Counted from the stretch's first letter, positions 8,400 to 17,940 are shown. The stretch is DNA of 64,000 nucleotides from an uncultured Pseudokineococcus sp. (GCF_947499845.1 NZ_CANMPM010000004.1:248001-312000); one strand, 5' to 3'. Translations and numbers: made by a program. The notes: generated by a model not told the origin, from the letters alone.

Positions 8400-9589
8400 C
8401 GCGCACCGCCGCGGCGGGTCGGCGGGACGGACGCGCGGGCCTCCGCCCGGCTGCCCCGCAGCACCGTCTCGTAGACGGCGACGAGCTCGTCGGCGACGAC
8501 CGCCCAGTCGTAGCGGCGCACCGCCGCCGCGGCCGCCGCGCGGCGGGCCGCGGTCGCCGCGGGGTCGTCCAGGGCGCCCGCGACGGCGGCCGCGAGGGCG
8601 TCGGGGTCGCCGACGGCGAAGAGGGCCCCGAGCTCCCCCTGCGCGAGCACGCGCCGGAAGGCCGGCAGGGCGCTGGCCACGACCGGCGCGCCGGCCGCCA
8701 TCGCCTCGACGAGGACGATGCCGAAGCTCTCCCCGCCGGTCTGCGGGGCGACGTAGGCGTCGACCGAGGCCAGCAGCGCCCGCTTGCCCTCCTCGCTCAC
8801 CGGGCCCAGGAGCTCCAGCGCGGCGGCGTCCTCGGCGGGCAGCCGTCGGAGCGCCTCGCCGTCCCCGGAACCGGCGACGAGCACGCGCAGGCCGGGGTGG
8901 GCGGCGCGCAGGCGCGGCAGGGCCGCGGCCAGCACGGCCAGGCCCTTGCGCGGCTCGTCGAGGCGGCCGAGGAAGCCGAGCACGGGGGGCCTCCCTGCCC
9001 GCGCCCCCAGCCACCGGGGGTCCGGCGCCGCGCCGGCGAAGTCGTCCACCCGCACGCCGTTGGGGACGACCACGGCGTCGCCGCCGAGGTGCTCGACGAC
9101 GGTCCGGCGCGCGTCCTCGCTCACCGCGACGCGCGCGGAGATGCGCTCGAAGCCCGGCCGCAGCAGCGGCTGGGCCGCCCGCATGGCCCGGGAGCGCTCG
9201 AGCGCGCTGTGGAAGGTGGCGACGACCGGCACCTCGGCGGCCAGGAGGGCGAGCAGGCCCAGGCTCGGCGACGCCGGCTCGTGGACGTGGACGAGGTCCC
9301 AGCGGCCGGCGGCCAGCCAGCGGCGCACCCGGGCGGCGGTGACGGGGCCGAAGGACAGGCGCGCGACCGACCCGTTGAAGGGCACGGCGACGACGCGGCC
9401 GGCCAGCTCGAGGCCGGGCTCCCCCGGCTCGCCGTCGTCGCGCGACGCGGCGGGTCCCCGCTCCCCGCCCGGGGCGAGCACGCCCACCTCGTGGCCCAGG
9501 CGCCGCAGCTCGCGCGCCTGGTCGCGCACGTGCAGCTGGACGCCGCCCGGCACGTCGAGGGCGTACGGGCAGACGACCCCGATCCTCAC
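8396..9589 (-). CDS. pimA: phosphatidylinositol alpha-mannosyltransferase PimA
   Basis: GT-B fold, GT4 family enzyme. It adds the first mannose from GDP-mannose to phosphatidylinositol at the inner face of the membrane. The 397-residue protein starts with RIGVVCPYALDVPGGVQLHV, the PimA-type acceptor-binding glycine loop, has HVHEPASPSLGLL in the first Rossmann domain, and carries the ESFGIVLVEAMAAGAPVV donor-site motif (EX7E) in the second. The GTG start overlaps the upstream acyltransferase stop (GTGA). Between pgsA/acyltransferase and an anchored protein, it sits in the standard actinobacterial PIM order. Confidence 0.93.
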   Translation of the reverse strand: MRIGVVCPYALDVPGGVQLHVRDQARELRRLGHEVGVLAPGGERGPAASRDDGEPGEPGLELAGRVVAVPFNGSVARLSFGPVTAARVRRWLAAGRWDLVHVHEPASPSLGLLALLAAEVPVVATFHSALERSRAMRAAQPLLRPGFERISARVAVSEDARRTVVEHLGGDAVVVPNGVRVDDFAGAAPDPRWLGARAGRPPVLGFLGRLDEPRKGLAVLAAALPRLRAAHPGLRVLVAGSGDGEALRRLPAEDAAALELLGPVSEEGKRALLASVDAYVAPQTGGESFGIVLVEAMAAGAPVVASALPAFRRVLAQGELGALFAVGDPDALAAAVAGALDDPAATAARRAAAAAAVRRYDWAVVADELVAVYETVLRGSRAEARASVPPTRRGGAR

Positions 9590-10587
9590 GACGCGCCCGA
9601 GCCCTCGCCCGAGCCCGCCCGCGCCGGCGCCGGCGCCGGCGCCGCGGCGGTCGGCGTCCCGGCGGTCCGCGTCCCGGCGGTCGGCGGGAGGAGCACCGGC
9701 TGCAGCACGTGCCAGTCCTGCGGGTGGCGCGCCACGGCGGCGCCCAGCACGTCGGCGACGCGCTGGGTGGTGCGGGCCACACGCTCGGGCCGGGGGCCGT
9801 CGGTGACGCGCTCGACCGGGTGCGGCCGGCCGCGCACCACCCAGCCCCCGGGCACGGAGGGGTCGCGGTCGTACCAGGCCTCGAGAGCGAACAGCGGGGC
9901 GCCCGCCAGGTCGGCGAGGGCCGCCGCCCCCGAGGCCACGCGCGCGCGCCCGCCGAGCAGGTCGACCTCCACGGCCGCGCCCCCGAGGTCGCGGTCGACG
10001 AGCAGGGGCACGAAGCCCCCCGCCCGCACGCGGCGCACGAGGGCGGGCAGCGGCGGCGCGCCGCCGCTGAGCGGCAGGGCCTCCACCCCGAGGGCGGTGC
10101 GGACCCGGCGGAAGGCCGCGTGCAGGTCGTCGTCGGCCAGCCGTTCCGCGACCGTCGTCACCGGCGCCAGCTCCAGCGCCGCGTAGGCGCCCATGACGTC
10201 CCAGCTCGCGGAGTGCGACAGCGCGACGACGGCGCCGCGGCCGTCCGCCAGCGCGGCCCGCAGGGCGTCGTCCTCCTCCAGCCGCACCGCCCGGCGGCGC
10301 CGGTCCTCGGGCCACCGCTCGAGGCGGAAGAGGTCGACCCAGTACCGGGCGTACGAGCGCAGCGCCGCCCGCAGCAGCCGTCGTGCCGCCCGGGGCGGGC
10401 GTCCCGGGTCGGTGAGCGCCAGGTTAGACCGCAGCTGCCGGACGCCGGCGAGGGGCCGGGCGCCGCGCACGCCCGGCGTCACGGCGAGCCGCCACACCGC
10501 GTCGGCGGCGAGGTCGCCGGCGGTGCGCGCCACGGGCTCCGGCAGGGCCGCGACGGCGCGCCACACGACCAGCAGCGGCGCGCTCAC
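9586..10587 (-). CDS. patA: phosphatidylinositol mannoside acyltransferase
   Basis: Lauroyl/myristoyl-acyltransferase family (LPLAT, HtrB-like) enzyme that acylates the mannose of PIM. The 333-residue protein keeps the catalytic HX4D as HSASWD, followed about 70 residues later by LLVDRDLGG, which matches the second family block. An amphipathic N-terminus (LLVVWRAVAALPEPVA) suggests membrane attachment. The last 35 residues are a Thr/Ala/Pro-rich tail. The GTG start overlaps the pgsA stop by four bases and the stop overlaps pimA, so PIM steps one to three are translated as a chain. Confidence 0.9.
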   Translation of the reverse strand: MSAPLLVVWRAVAALPEPVARTAGDLAADAVWRLAVTPGVRGARPLAGVRQLRSNLALTDPGRPPRAARRLLRAALRSYARYWVDLFRLERWPEDRRRRAVRLEEDDALRAALADGRGAVVALSHSASWDVMGAYAALELAPVTTVAERLADDDLHAAFRRVRTALGVEALPLSGGAPPLPALVRRVRAGGFVPLLVDRDLGGAAVEVDLLGGRARVASGAAALADLAGAPLFALEAWYDRDPSVPGGWVVRGRPHPVERVTDGPRPERVARTTQRVADVLGAAVARHPQDWHVLQPVLLPPTAGTRTAGTPTAAAPAPAPARAGSGEGSGAS

Positions 10588-11207
10588 GGGGTGCGGCGGG
10601 CGAGCGCGGACGCCTGGCGGCGCACGGTGGCCACGCGCTGGCCGATGGTCACGGCGCTCAGCACCGCGAGGACGGCCAGCACGACGACGAGCAGGAGCGT
10701 CGGCGCGCCGAGGCCGACGAAGAAGGTCGCGGCGAGCACGGCGACGAGCCGGTCGGCGCGGGCGGCGATGCCGACGTCGGCGGTCATGCCCAGGCCCTCC
10801 GCGCGGGCCTTGGCGTACGAGACGACCGAGCCGAGCACGAGGCAGACGAGCGCCAGGACCCCCGCGGCGGGGCTCGCCCCGTCGCCGAGGAACCACAGCG
10901 CCACGCCGAGGAAGATCGCGGCGTCGCCGACGCGGTCGAGGGTGGAGTCGAGGAAGGCGCCCCAGGGGCCCGAGCGACCCGTCATGCGCGCCATGACGCC
11001 GTCGAGGGTGTCGGACAGGACGAAGGCCGTGATGACGAGGGGGCCGACGACGAGGTGGCCCGCCGGCAGGAGCAGCAGCGCGGCGAGCACGACGCCGAGG
11101 GTCCCCAGCACCGTGACGACGTCCGGGCTGACGCCGCGGCGCACGAGGGCGCGCGCCACCGGGGTGAACACGGCGGACATCACGGCGCGGGCGTAGCGGC
11201 TGAGCAT
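10584..11207 (-). CDS. pgsA: phosphatidylinositol phosphate synthase (CDP-alcohol phosphotransferase)
   Basis: Makes phosphatidylinositol phosphate from CDP-diacylglycerol and inositol 1-phosphate, the lipid root of PIMs. The 207-residue membrane protein has the complete CDP-alcohol signature D-X2-DG-X2-AR-X8-G-X3-D-X3-D, read as DTLDGVMAR then GAFLDSTLD, and about six helices. Its family name in databases is PgsA, but neighbours and actinobacterial usage favour inositol phosphate over glycerol phosphate as acceptor. The ATG at 11207 has no ribosome site; TAGGGT lies nine bases upstream, so it may have its own promoter in the 112-base gap after the HIT gene. Confidence 0.92.
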   Translation of the reverse strand: MLSRYARAVMSAVFTPVARALVRRGVSPDVVTVLGTLGVVLAALLLLPAGHLVVGPLVITAFVLSDTLDGVMARMTGRSGPWGAFLDSTLDRVGDAAIFLGVALWFLGDGASPAAGVLALVCLVLGSVVSYAKARAEGLGMTADVGIAARADRLVAVLAATFFVGLGAPTLLLVVVLAVLAVLSAVTIGQRVATVRRQASALARRTP

Positions 11208-11319
11208 GGTCAGCGAACCCTAGCCATGTGCACCACCGGCGTCGGACCGCCGCGCGGGGCGCCCGGGTCGGGGGTGCTCGCAGCCGGGCTCTCGTCCGGC
11301 GTGCTCAGGGCCGGCGTCG

Positions 11320-11934
11320 TCAGGGCCGGGTGCGGTCGGGCGCCGGCCAGGCGGCCGCCAGCTTGGCCCGCGTGTCGCCCAGCAGCTCGGGCACGGCCTT
11401 GGTGCGGCCGACGACGGGCAGGAAGTTGGCGTCCCCGCCCCACCGCGGGACGACGTGCTGGTGCAGGTGCCCGGCGATGCCCGCCCCCGCCACGGCGCCC
11501 TGGTTGACGCCGAGGTTGAAGCCGTGCGGCGCGCTGACCTCGGCGAGCACGCGCAGGGCGGTGCGCGTCATCCGGGCGACCTCGACGGTCTCGGACTCCG
11601 TGAGGTCGACGTAGGCGGCCACGTGCCGGTAGGGGCAGACCATGAGGTGGCCGGGGTTGTAGGGGTAGAGGTTGAGGACGGCGAAGCACTCCTCGCCGCG
11701 GGCCACGACGAGCCCGTCGGCGTCCTCCCCCTCCCGCGCCCGGCAGAAGGGGCACTGCGGTCCCTCCTGCTCGTCGGCGGGCTTGTCCACCCCGCCGATG
11801 TAGGCCATGCGGTGCGGGGTCCAGAGGCGCTCGAAGCCGTCGGCCTCGCCCGCGTACCACTCGGCGGGGTCGACCTGCGGTCCCCCGCCCTCCGGGCCGC
11901 CGTCGGCGGCGCCCGCCCCGGCCGGGGCGCTCAC
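11320..11934 (-). CDS. HIT domain nucleotide hydrolase/phosphorylase
   Basis: Histidine-triad protein acting on dinucleoside polyphosphates or similar nucleotides. The 204-residue chain holds the active site HLHQHVV (HxHxHxx), the substrate motif [12 protein letters not shown], and a CPFC pair that probably binds zinc. Thirty low-complexity residues precede the fold. The GTG start overlaps the thrS stop (GTGA). The equivalent gene next to thrS and pgsA in mycobacteria is an Ap4A phosphorylase, and that activity is the best guess here. Confidence 0.9.
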   Translation of the reverse strand: MSAPAGAGAADGGPEGGGPQVDPAEWYAGEADGFERLWTPHRMAYIGGVDKPADEQEGPQCPFCRAREGEDADGLVVARGEECFAVLNLYPYNPGHLMVCPYRHVAAYVDLTESETVEVARMTRTALRVLAEVSAPHGFNLGVNQGAVAGAGIAGHLHQHVVPRWGGDANFLPVVGRTKAVPELLGDTRAKLAAAWPAPDRTRP

Positions 11935-14015
11935 ACCTGCGCCCGGGTGCGCACGGCGTCGACGACGCGCGCCACGGCCTCGTCGACGGGGACGCCGTTG
12001 TCCTGGCTGCCGTCGCGGAACCGGAAGCTCACGGCGCCCTTCTCGACGTCCTCGGCGCCGGCGATGAGCAGGAAGGGCACCTTCTGCTTCGTGTGCGTGC
12101 GGATCTTCTTCTGCATGCGGTCGTCGGAGTCGTCGACCTCGACCCGCACCCCCTGCGCGCGCAGGCGGGCGGCCACGTCGTGCAGGTGCGGCGCGAAGTC
12201 CCCGGCGACCGGGATCCCGACCACCTGCACCGGCGCGAGCCAGGGCGGGAAGGCGCCCGCGTAGTGCTCGAGCAGGACGCCGAAGAAGCGCTCGATCGAG
12301 CCGAAGAGCGCCCGGTGGATCATCACCGGCCGCTGCCGCGTGCCGTCGGCGGCCTGGTACTCCAGCTCGAAGCGCTGCGGCAGCTGGAAGTCGACCTGGA
12401 TGGTCGACATCTGCCAGGTGCGGCCGATGGCGTCGCGCGCCTGCACGGAGATCTTCGGGCCGTAGAAGGCGGCGCCCCCCGGGTCGGGCACGAGCTCGAG
12501 GCCGGACGTGCCGGCGGCGTGGCGCAGGGCCTCGGTGGCCTCCTCCCAGTCCTCGTCGCTGCCGATCGACTTGTCCGGGTTCCGGGTCGACAGCTCGAGG
12601 TAGAAGTCGTCGAGGCCGTAGTCGCGCAGCAGGCCGAGCACGAAGTCGAGGAGGCTGCCGAGCTCGGCGGCCATCTGCTCGCGCGTGCAGTAGATGTGCG
12701 CGTCGTCCTGCGTCATGCCGCGCACGCGCGTGAGCCCGTGGACGACGCCCGACTTCTCGTACCGGTAGACCGTGCCGAACTCGAAGAGCCGCAGCGGCAG
12801 CTCCCGGTAGGAGCGGCCCCGGCTGCGGTAGACGAGGTTGTGGAACGGGCAGTTCATCGGCTTGAGGTAGTAGTCCTGGCCCTGCCGGCGCAGCGTCCCG
12901 TCGGCGTCGCGCACCTCGTCGAGGTGCATGGGCGGGAACATGCCGTCCGCGTACCAGTCGAGGTGCCCGGAGGTCTCGAAGAGGTCCTTCTTCGTGATGT
13001 GCGGGGTCGTGACGAAGGAGTAGCCCGACTCCTCGTGGCGGCGCCGCGAGTAGTCCTCCATCTCCCGGCGGACGACCCCGCCCCGGGGGTGGAAGACGGC
13101 GAGGCCGGAGCCGATCTCGTCGGGGAAGGAGAAGAGGTCGAGCTCGGTGCCGAGCCGTCGGTGGTCGCGGCGCTCGGCCTCGGCGAGCCGCTCGACGTAG
13201 GCGGTGAGCCCCTCCTTCGTGGCCCACGCGGTGCCGTAGACGCGCTGCAGCTGCGCGTTGGCCTGGTCCCCGCGCCAGTAGGCGGCGGCGGAGCGCGTGA
13301 GCGCGAAGGCGTTGCCCAGCGCCTTCGTCGACGGCGCGTGCGGGCCCCGGCACAGGTCGCGCCACGCCACGGAGCCGTCGCGCCGGACGTTCTCGTAGAT
13401 CGTCAGCTCGCCGCCGCCGACCTCGACGGACGCGCCCTCGGCGACCTCCTCGCCGGCACCGGACCCGCCGCCCGGGCCCTTGAGGCCGATGAGCTCCAGC
13501 TTGTAGGGCTCGTCGGCCAGCTCGGCGCGCGCCTCCTCCTCGGTGACGACGCGGCGGCGGAAGCGCTGCCCCTCCTTGACGATGCGGCCCATGGCCTTCT
13601 GCAGGCCCTGGAGGTCCTCGGGCGTGAAGGGGACCTCGACGTCGAAGTCGTAGTAGAAGCCGTCGGTGACGGGCGGACCGATGCCGAGCCGCGCGTCGGG
13701 CCGCGCCGCCTGGACGGCCTGGGCCAGGACGTGGGCGGCCGAGTGCCGCAGCACGGCCAGCCCGTCGGGCGAGCCCGCCGTCACCGCCTCGACGACGTCG
13801 CCCTCGGCGACCTCGACGTCGAGGTCGCGCAGCTCGCCGCCGACCCGCGCGACGACGACGGCGTCGTCGCCGCGCCCCCCGCGGTGGTCGCCCTCGAGGA
13901 CCTGCCAGGCCGTCGCGCCCCGCGGCACCCGGCGCTCCACGCGGCCGGTCCCGGTCTCGACGAGGACGGTGACGAGCGGCTCGTCGGGGGCGGTGGTCTC
14001 GGGGCTCTGCGTCAC
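11931..14015 (-). CDS. thrS: threonine--tRNA ligase
   Basis: Charges tRNA-Thr. The 694-residue protein has the TGS domain (residues about 15-75), the editing domain starting at [11 protein letters not shown], the class II core with zinc ligand Cys389 in [20 protein letters not shown] (motif 2) and a C-terminal anticodon-binding domain. A Gly/Ser/Glu-rich insert of about 20 residues sits in the editing region. The GTG start follows TAGCAT by seven bases with no ribosome site, so the mRNA is probably leaderless. It is the first gene of the run reaching pimA, and the HIT gene overlaps its stop. Confidence 0.97.
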   Translation of the reverse strand: MTQSPETTAPDEPLVTVLVETGTGRVERRVPRGATAWQVLEGDHRGGRGDDAVVVARVGGELRDLDVEVAEGDVVEAVTAGSPDGLAVLRHSAAHVLAQAVQAARPDARLGIGPPVTDGFYYDFDVEVPFTPEDLQGLQKAMGRIVKEGQRFRRRVVTEEEARAELADEPYKLELIGLKGPGGGSGAGEEVAEGASVEVGGGELTIYENVRRDGSVAWRDLCRGPHAPSTKALGNAFALTRSAAAYWRGDQANAQLQRVYGTAWATKEGLTAYVERLAEAERRDHRRLGTELDLFSFPDEIGSGLAVFHPRGGVVRREMEDYSRRRHEESGYSFVTTPHITKKDLFETSGHLDWYADGMFPPMHLDEVRDADGTLRRQGQDYYLKPMNCPFHNLVYRSRGRSYRELPLRLFEFGTVYRYEKSGVVHGLTRVRGMTQDDAHIYCTREQMAAELGSLLDFVLGLLRDYGLDDFYLELSTRNPDKSIGSDEDWEEATEALRHAAGTSGLELVPDPGGAAFYGPKISVQARDAIGRTWQMSTIQVDFQLPQRFELEYQAADGTRQRPVMIHRALFGSIERFFGVLLEHYAGAFPPWLAPVQVVGIPVAGDFAPHLHDVAARLRAQGVRVEVDDSDDRMQKKIRTHTKQKVPFLLIAGAEDVEKGAVSFRFRDGSQDNGVPVDEAVARVVDAVRTRAQV

Positions 14016-14022
14016 GGCCGCG

Positions 14023-14028
14023 ATGCTA
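14023..14028 (-). promoter_or_regulatory. -10 element of a leaderless thrS promoter
   Basis: On the minus strand TAGCAT ends seven bases before the thrS GTG. This is the likely promoter for the whole thrS-HIT-pgsA-patA-pimA run. Confidence 0.5.
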
Positions 14029-14143
14029 TCGACGCCGCCGCCGGCCCCGTCGTCCCCGAGCCAGGCCCCTCCCCGACCCGTCCCCGCCTCCTCCCCGAGC
14101 GCCTCAGCCCCGAGCCCGTCCGTCCCCGGGCCGGCCGCCCGGC

Positions 14144-15091
14144 TCAGGCGGTCGTCGGCGCGCCGCCCTCGAGCCGGCGGACGACGTCACCGACGGCGAC
14201 CTCCCCCGCGACGAGGACGTCGGCGTAGACGCCCAGGCAGCGCTTCGGGGTGCGGGTGACGACGAGGCGCGCCCCGCCCACGGCGAGGACGGCGCCGACC
14301 CAGCCCCGCTCCGCACCGGGACCTGGCCGCCCCTGCCCCTCGCCCGTCCACGTCACGGGCCCCGCACCTGCGTCGGGCCCCGCACCTGCGTCGGGCCCCG
14401 CGTCCGGGTCGGGTCCCGGACCGAGGTCGAGCACGACGTTGGCGCGGGGGTCGGGGTCGCACCCCTCGGCGCCGGGGCCCGCCTCCGCGCCGACGCTGAC
14501 GAGGTGGACGGGGGCCACCGCCGCACCGCCCGGGGCCGCGCCGTGGTCGTCGGCGCGCGCCGTGCCGGCGCCGGGGACCCCCGTGGCGGCGGCCAGGCCC
14601 TCCGCCTCGAGGAGGAGGCCGTCCGCGTCGCGGACGACGAGGCGGTCGCCCTCCAGCGCGGCCACCAGGCCGGCCAGCGCGGGAGCGTCTCGCCCCCGCA
14701 GGGCCCGGCCGTCGCCGTCGACGAGCACGTGCGCGCGGTCGCCGGCCAGGCCGCCGACGGTCACGTGCGCGCGCTCGAGGTCCTCGCCGCGGGCCGAGCG
14801 CAGCGGGTACCGCGCCAGCGCCGCGACGACGCCGACGACGACGCCCGCGCCACCGGGCACAGGGTCGTCGGGCAGCGCGTCGTCGGGCAGCGCGTCAGCG
14901 GCGAGCGGGTCGGCCGGGGCACCGTCGTCGGGGGCACCGTCGTCGGGGGCACCGTCGTCGGGGGCACCGTCGTCGGGGGCACCGTCGTCGGGGGCACCGT
15001 CGCTGAGGGCGCCGTCGACGGGGGCAGAGCCGTCGGTGGCCTCCACGGCCGCGATCTCGCCGCCGGGCTGTGGACCCGTCGCTGCCGCCAC
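14144..15091 (-). CDS. MOSC domain protein with repeat-expanded N-terminus
   Basis: MOSC domains bind a sulfur- or molybdenum-carrying group near a conserved Cys. This 315-residue protein has the beta-barrel block [24 protein letters not shown], a [12 protein letters not shown] block, and the Cys285 motif [12 protein letters not shown]. Residues 20-60 are five DDGAP repeats and two DDALP repeats; a second repeat (DAGAGP) interrupts the domain. GAGGAGG five bases before the GTG at 15091 fixes the start; a GTG six bases upstream overlaps that site. The target is not evident, and no molybdenum genes are nearby. Confidence 0.82.
   Translation of the reverse strand: MAAATGPQPGGEIAAVEATDGSAPVDGALSDGAPDDGAPDDGAPDDGAPDDGAPDDGAPADPLAADALPDDALPDDPVPGGAGVVVGVVAALARYPLRSARGEDLERAHVTVGGLAGDRAHVLVDGDGRALRGRDAPALAGLVAALEGDRLVVRDADGLLLEAEGLAAATGVPGAGTARADDHGAAPGGAAVAPVHLVSVGAEAGPGAEGCDPDPRANVVLDLGPGPDPDAGPDAGAGPDAGAGPVTWTGEGQGRPGPGAERGWVGAVLAVGGARLVVTRTPKRCLGVYADVLVAGEVAVGDVVRRLEGGAPTTA
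14363..14398. repeat. two perfect 18-bp tandem units inside the MOSC gene
   Basis: CGCACCTGCGTCGGGCCC occurs twice head to tail and encodes DAGAGP repeats in a loop of the MOSC domain. The length is a multiple of three, so the frame is kept. Confidence 0.8.
14924..14998. repeat. five perfect 15-bp tandem units in the MOSC gene
   Basis: GTCGTCGGGGGCACC is repeated five times without change, followed by a degraded sixth unit. It encodes DDGAP on the minus strand. Another pair of 15-bp units (GTCGTCGGGCAGCGC) lies at 14864-14893. Perfect copies suggest recent slippage. Confidence 0.9.
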
Positions 15092-15133
15092 GCGCACCTC
15101 CTCGCGGCCGCACCGGGCCGCACCACCGGGACG

Positions 15134-15167
15134 ACGACGGCCGGCCCCCGCAGGGACCGGCCGTCGT
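15134..15167 (-). terminator. hairpin after tRNA-Val(CAC)
   Basis: Arms ACGACGGCCGG and CCGGCCGTCGT (11 bp) flank a 12-base C/G-rich loop, just past the tRNA 3' end on the minus strand. No U tract is present. Confidence 0.5.
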
Positions 15168-15169
15168 GG

Positions 15170-15244
15170 TGGTGGGCGATACTGGGATCGAACCAGTGAC
15201 CCCCTCGGTGTGAACGAGGTGCTCTACCGCTGAGCCAATCGCCC
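15170..15244 (-). tRNA. tRNA-Val (anticodon CAC)
   Basis: The minus strand folds as a cloverleaf: acceptor GGGCGAT/ATCGCCC, anticodon arm CCTCG-TTCACAC-CGAGG with anticodon CAC, and T loop TTCGATC. The discriminator is A (15173) and CCA is encoded (15172-15170). It reads GUG. Its T arm and acceptor are the same as those of the tRNA-Val at 19400. Confidence 0.95.
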
Positions 15245-15316
15245 GTGACCCCGCTGCTGCGGCGTCGGTCGGCAACAGTACCCGATGCGCCCGTGGGGCT
15301 CGACCCGCCGGGCCGC

Positions 15317-16051
15317 TCAGCCCGTCCGCTCGACGCCGGGGAGGCGGTCGAGGTGGAGCGCCAGGCCCTCGGGCACCCATCCCGGGACGCCGAGGACGAC
15401 GGCGAGCCCGAGCGCCACGGCGACCACGACGAAGCCCACGGCCGCGACGGACCCCAGCAGCCGGACCCCCAGGGGCAGGGCCGCGGACCACGCGGCGAAG
15501 CGGTGCGCGGCGACGCGGGCGCGCACCAGGAGGCGGCGGGCCCAGGAGAACTCGGTGGAGAGCACCGCCAGGGCGAGCAGGAAGAGGGGGATCCCCCCCG
15601 GGCCGGGCAGCCAGCTGAGCAGCGCCCACGCGACGAAGAGCAGCCCCCCGACCACCGCCACGCCGACGCGGTAGACGCGGTAGACCCGGGGACGTCGGCG
15701 CAGGCGCGACCGCCAGCGCCACCGCGCCAGCGCCGCCTCCTCGGGCGCGCCCGGCTCGTCGGCCGCGCCGGTGGCCGGGGGCGGGGCGGCCTCCTCGGGC
15801 GGGCCCGGCTCGTCGGCCGCGTCGGTCATCGGGGGCTGCGCGGCCTGCGCCGTCTCGCCCGGCGGTCCCGTCTCCCCCGGCGGGCCCGTCGCCCCCGGGG
15901 CGGCGCGGGGGCGCACCGCGAAGGGCGCGGGGCCGTCGGCGCCGTCAGGACTGCGGGGCCGGACGGCGCCGGGGCCCCCGGGCGCGGCGTCGACCTCGCC
16001 GCCGGCGGGCTCGCTCGAGCCCGGCTCGGCGTGGCGCGGACCGCTGGCCAT
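15317..16051 (-). CDS. TIGR02611/PGPGW family membrane protein
   Basis: A 244-residue actinobacterial membrane protein of unknown role. The first 105 residues are a disordered Pro/Gly/Glu-rich tail. The core has VYRVGVAVVGGLLFVAWALL, the family hallmark LPGPGGIPLFLLALAVLSTE, a short basic loop, and a final helix pair ending GLAVVLGVPGW. The ATG follows TACCCT by six bases with no ribosome site, consistent with a leaderless start at 16051. Longer reading upstream has no family support. Confidence 0.82.
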   Translation of the reverse strand: MASGPRHAEPGSSEPAGGEVDAAPGGPGAVRPRSPDGADGPAPFAVRPRAAPGATGPPGETGPPGETAQAAQPPMTDAADEPGPPEEAAPPPATGAADEPGAPEEAALARWRWRSRLRRRPRVYRVYRVGVAVVGGLLFVAWALLSWLPGPGGIPLFLLALAVLSTEFSWARRLLVRARVAAHRFAAWSAALPLGVRLLGSVAAVGFVVVAVALGLAVVLGVPGWVPEGLALHLDRLPGVERTG

Positions 16052-16057
16052 GCCCCG

Positions 16058-16063
16058 AGGGTA
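16058..16063 (-). promoter_or_regulatory. -10 element of a leaderless promoter (TIGR02611 gene)
   Basis: TACCCT on the minus strand ends six bases before the ATG at 16051. Confidence 0.45.
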
Positions 16064-16275
16064 GGCGAGGACGCGGGCCCGGCGGGGCGTCGTCCGGGGG
16101 CGGCGCCCTGCTCGGCACGGCCGGTGACGGCCTTGAGCGACCGGGTGGCGCCACTGCTCCGTCCGGGGCATGCGCGCGCCACGGGTTTAGCCGGAGCCCC
16201 CTCGGGGCACATGCTCGTCAGACCGGACGGCCGCTCGGGCCGCCCCGCACCGCAGAGCCACCGCAGGAGGCCCGC

Positions 16276-16722
16276 ATGTCCCCCGTCACGCCCCGCAGCT
16301 CCGGCCGCCCCGCGGACGTCGAGTCGCCGGTCGACCTCCGCCTCGTCTCGCCCGACGGCGACGCCGTCGCCCTGCCCGTGGTCCTGCGCTACAGCGCCGA
16401 CGACCCGTTCGCGGTGACGGTCGCCTTCGGCTCGAGCGGCGAGCCCGGCTCCGACGTCCAGTGGGTCTTCGCCCGCGAGCTCCTGCTCGCCGGCCTCGAG
16501 GCGCCCAGCGGCGACGGCGACGTGCGCGTGTGGCCCGCCGCCGACGGCCGCCCCGACACGACGTGCGTGGCGCTGAGCTCCCCCGACGGCCGGGCCCTGC
16601 TCGAGGCCGCCTCCAGCGACCTGCGGGCCTTCGTGGCCCGCACCCTGGCCGCCGTCCCGCGCGGCGGGGAGTCCCGCTGCATGGACCTCGACGCCGAGAT
16701 CGGCCACCTGCTCACGGCCTGA
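16276..16722 (+). CDS. ssgB: SsgA-like (SsgB-type) sporulation/cell division regulator
   Basis: SALP-family protein; in Streptomyces SsgB recruits FtsZ to sporulation septa. The 148 residues match the family: VDLRLVSPDGDAVALPVVLRYSADDPFAV, then VQWVFARELLLAGL, DVRVWPA and the C-terminal VARTLAAVPRGGES helix. An extra 15-residue N-terminus precedes the domain. The ATG has a strong ribosome site (GCAGGAGG, five-base spacer). It stands alone, 224 bases after the divergent TIGR02611 gene, in a gap where I see no convincing promoter. SsgB suggests a spore-forming or mycelial ancestry. Confidence 0.88.
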   Translation: MSPVTPRSSGRPADVESPVDLRLVSPDGDAVALPVVLRYSADDPFAVTVAFGSSGEPGSDVQWVFARELLLAGLEAPSGDGDVRVWPAADGRPDTTCVALSSPDGRALLEAASSDLRAFVARTLAAVPRGGESRCMDLDAEIGHLLTA

Positions 16723-16771
16723 GGCCCCGGCGACGGGTCCCCTCCGAGCGGGGGCCCGGCCGCTCTGAAGA

Positions 16772-16809
16772 GCACGAGACCCCGCCGGTGCGCCGGCGGG
16801 GTCTCGTGC
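16772..16809. terminator. bidirectional hairpin between ssgB and pabC
   Basis: A 17-bp perfect stem (arms 16772-16788 and 16793-16809, loop TGCG) separates two convergent genes. It lacks a U tract and is followed by CTCGTGCGTCCG-type sequence shared with other hairpins here. Confidence 0.75.
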
Positions 16810-16884
16810 GTCCGGGGGGCCCGGGCGTCGAGGCCCGTGCGTCCGGACCCGTCCTCGGGGCGGAGGCCGGGGCGGCGCCGGTGC

Positions 16885-17940
16885 TCAGGTCGGGTCGACG
16901 TCCTCGGCGGCCCGGCGCGCGAAGAGCTCCGCGGCGCGCGCCGGCAGCCCGCCCGTCGCCAGCGGGCGCCCGTCGAGCGCCGTCTGCACCTGCACGTCGC
17001 GCAGCGACGAGGTGAGCAGCACGGCGGCCGCGCCCTCGAGCGCCTCCACGGGGATCGGGCGCTCGACGAGGGGCAGCCCCTCCTCGGACGCCCAGCGCAG
17101 CAGCAGCGCGCGGGTCACGCCCGCCAGGCACCCCGAGGAGAGCGGAGGCGTCACGAGCTCGGGCGCCGGCGCGCCGCGGTCGTCGCGCAGCTGGACGACG
17201 ACGTTGCTGCCCGTGCCCTCGCACAGCTCGCCGCGCGTGTTGGCGAGGAGCGCCTCGCCGGCGCCCGCGGCGAGCGCCCGCCGCAGGGCCACGACGTTCT
17301 CGGCGTAGGACGTCGTCTTCAGCCCGGCCGTGGCGGCCCCCTCGTTGCGCGTCCACGGGACGAGCACCACGGAGGGCGCCGCCGCGCGCGCCGGGGCGGG
17401 GGCGGCGGCCACGACGAGGGTCGAGCCGCCGTGCCGCTCGGACCCCAGCGGCCCGGGCCCGCTCGTCCACGTGACGCGCAGCCGCCCGCGGGCGAGCGGG
17501 CGCTCGGCGAGGACGGCGCCCACGGCCTCGCGCACGCGGGCCGGGTCCGGCGCGGGCAGGCCCAGCCCCGCGGCGGAGCGGGCCAGCCGCTCCAGGTGGA
17601 GGCCCAGGGCGAAGGGGACGCCGTCCACGACCTTGCACGTCTCGAAGACGCCGTCCCCCGTCGTCATGCCGTGGTCCAGGGCGTCGACGACGGCGCCGCC
17701 CCCCGCGTGCAGCCGCCCGTCGACCCAGACGACCGGCGGCTCGACCGCCGCGGCGGCCGGACCCGTGCTGGCGTCGGTCGCGGCGTCGGGCGGGGTGGCG
17801 GTCGAGGAGTCCGGGGGCGGGACGCGCATGCCGTCGACGCCCGCCTCCGCCGCCCCGAGGGCGCCGCCCGCCTCGCGCGCTCGCCCTGCGCCGCCCACGT
17901 CACCCTCCGCCGGTCCGCCGTCCGCCATGGCGACGATCAT
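16885..17940 (-). CDS. pabC: aminodeoxychorismate lyase / class IV aminotransferase
   Basis: PLP enzyme that splits 4-amino-4-deoxychorismate into 4-aminobenzoate and pyruvate for folate. The 351-residue reading has the fold type IV motifs DHGMTTGDGVFET, the PLP lysine in LKTTSYAENV, and GTGSNVV plus SSGCLAGVTR. About 75 Ala/Pro/Ser-rich residues precede the domain, so an internal ATG at 17829 (314 residues) is possible. I keep 17940 because it overlaps the pabB stop as ATGA. Pairing with pabB favours the lyase role over branched-chain or D-alanine transaminase. Confidence 0.85.
   Translation of the reverse strand: MIVAMADGGPAEGDVGGAGRAREAGGALGAAEAGVDGMRVPPPDSSTATPPDAATDASTGPAAAAVEPPVVWVDGRLHAGGGAVVDALDHGMTTGDGVFETCKVVDGVPFALGLHLERLARSAAGLGLPAPDPARVREAVGAVLAERPLARGRLRVTWTSGPGPLGSERHGGSTLVVAAAPAPARAAAPSVVLVPWTRNEGAATAGLKTTSYAENVVALRRALAAGAGEALLANTRGELCEGTGSNVVVQLRDDRGAPAPELVTPPLSSGCLAGVTRALLLRWASEEGLPLVERPIPVEALEGAAAVLLTSSLRDVQVQTALDGRPLATGGLPARAAELFARRAAEDVDPT

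Noticed and set aside
14924-14998. CRISPR-like array
   Set aside because: The units are directly abutting 15-bp repeats with no spacers, in-frame inside a coding gene.
16160-16275. FliA/WhiG-type promoter upstream of ssgB
   Set aside because: GTTTAGCCGG looks suggestive but the spaced TAAA and GCCGATAA boxes are not both present.
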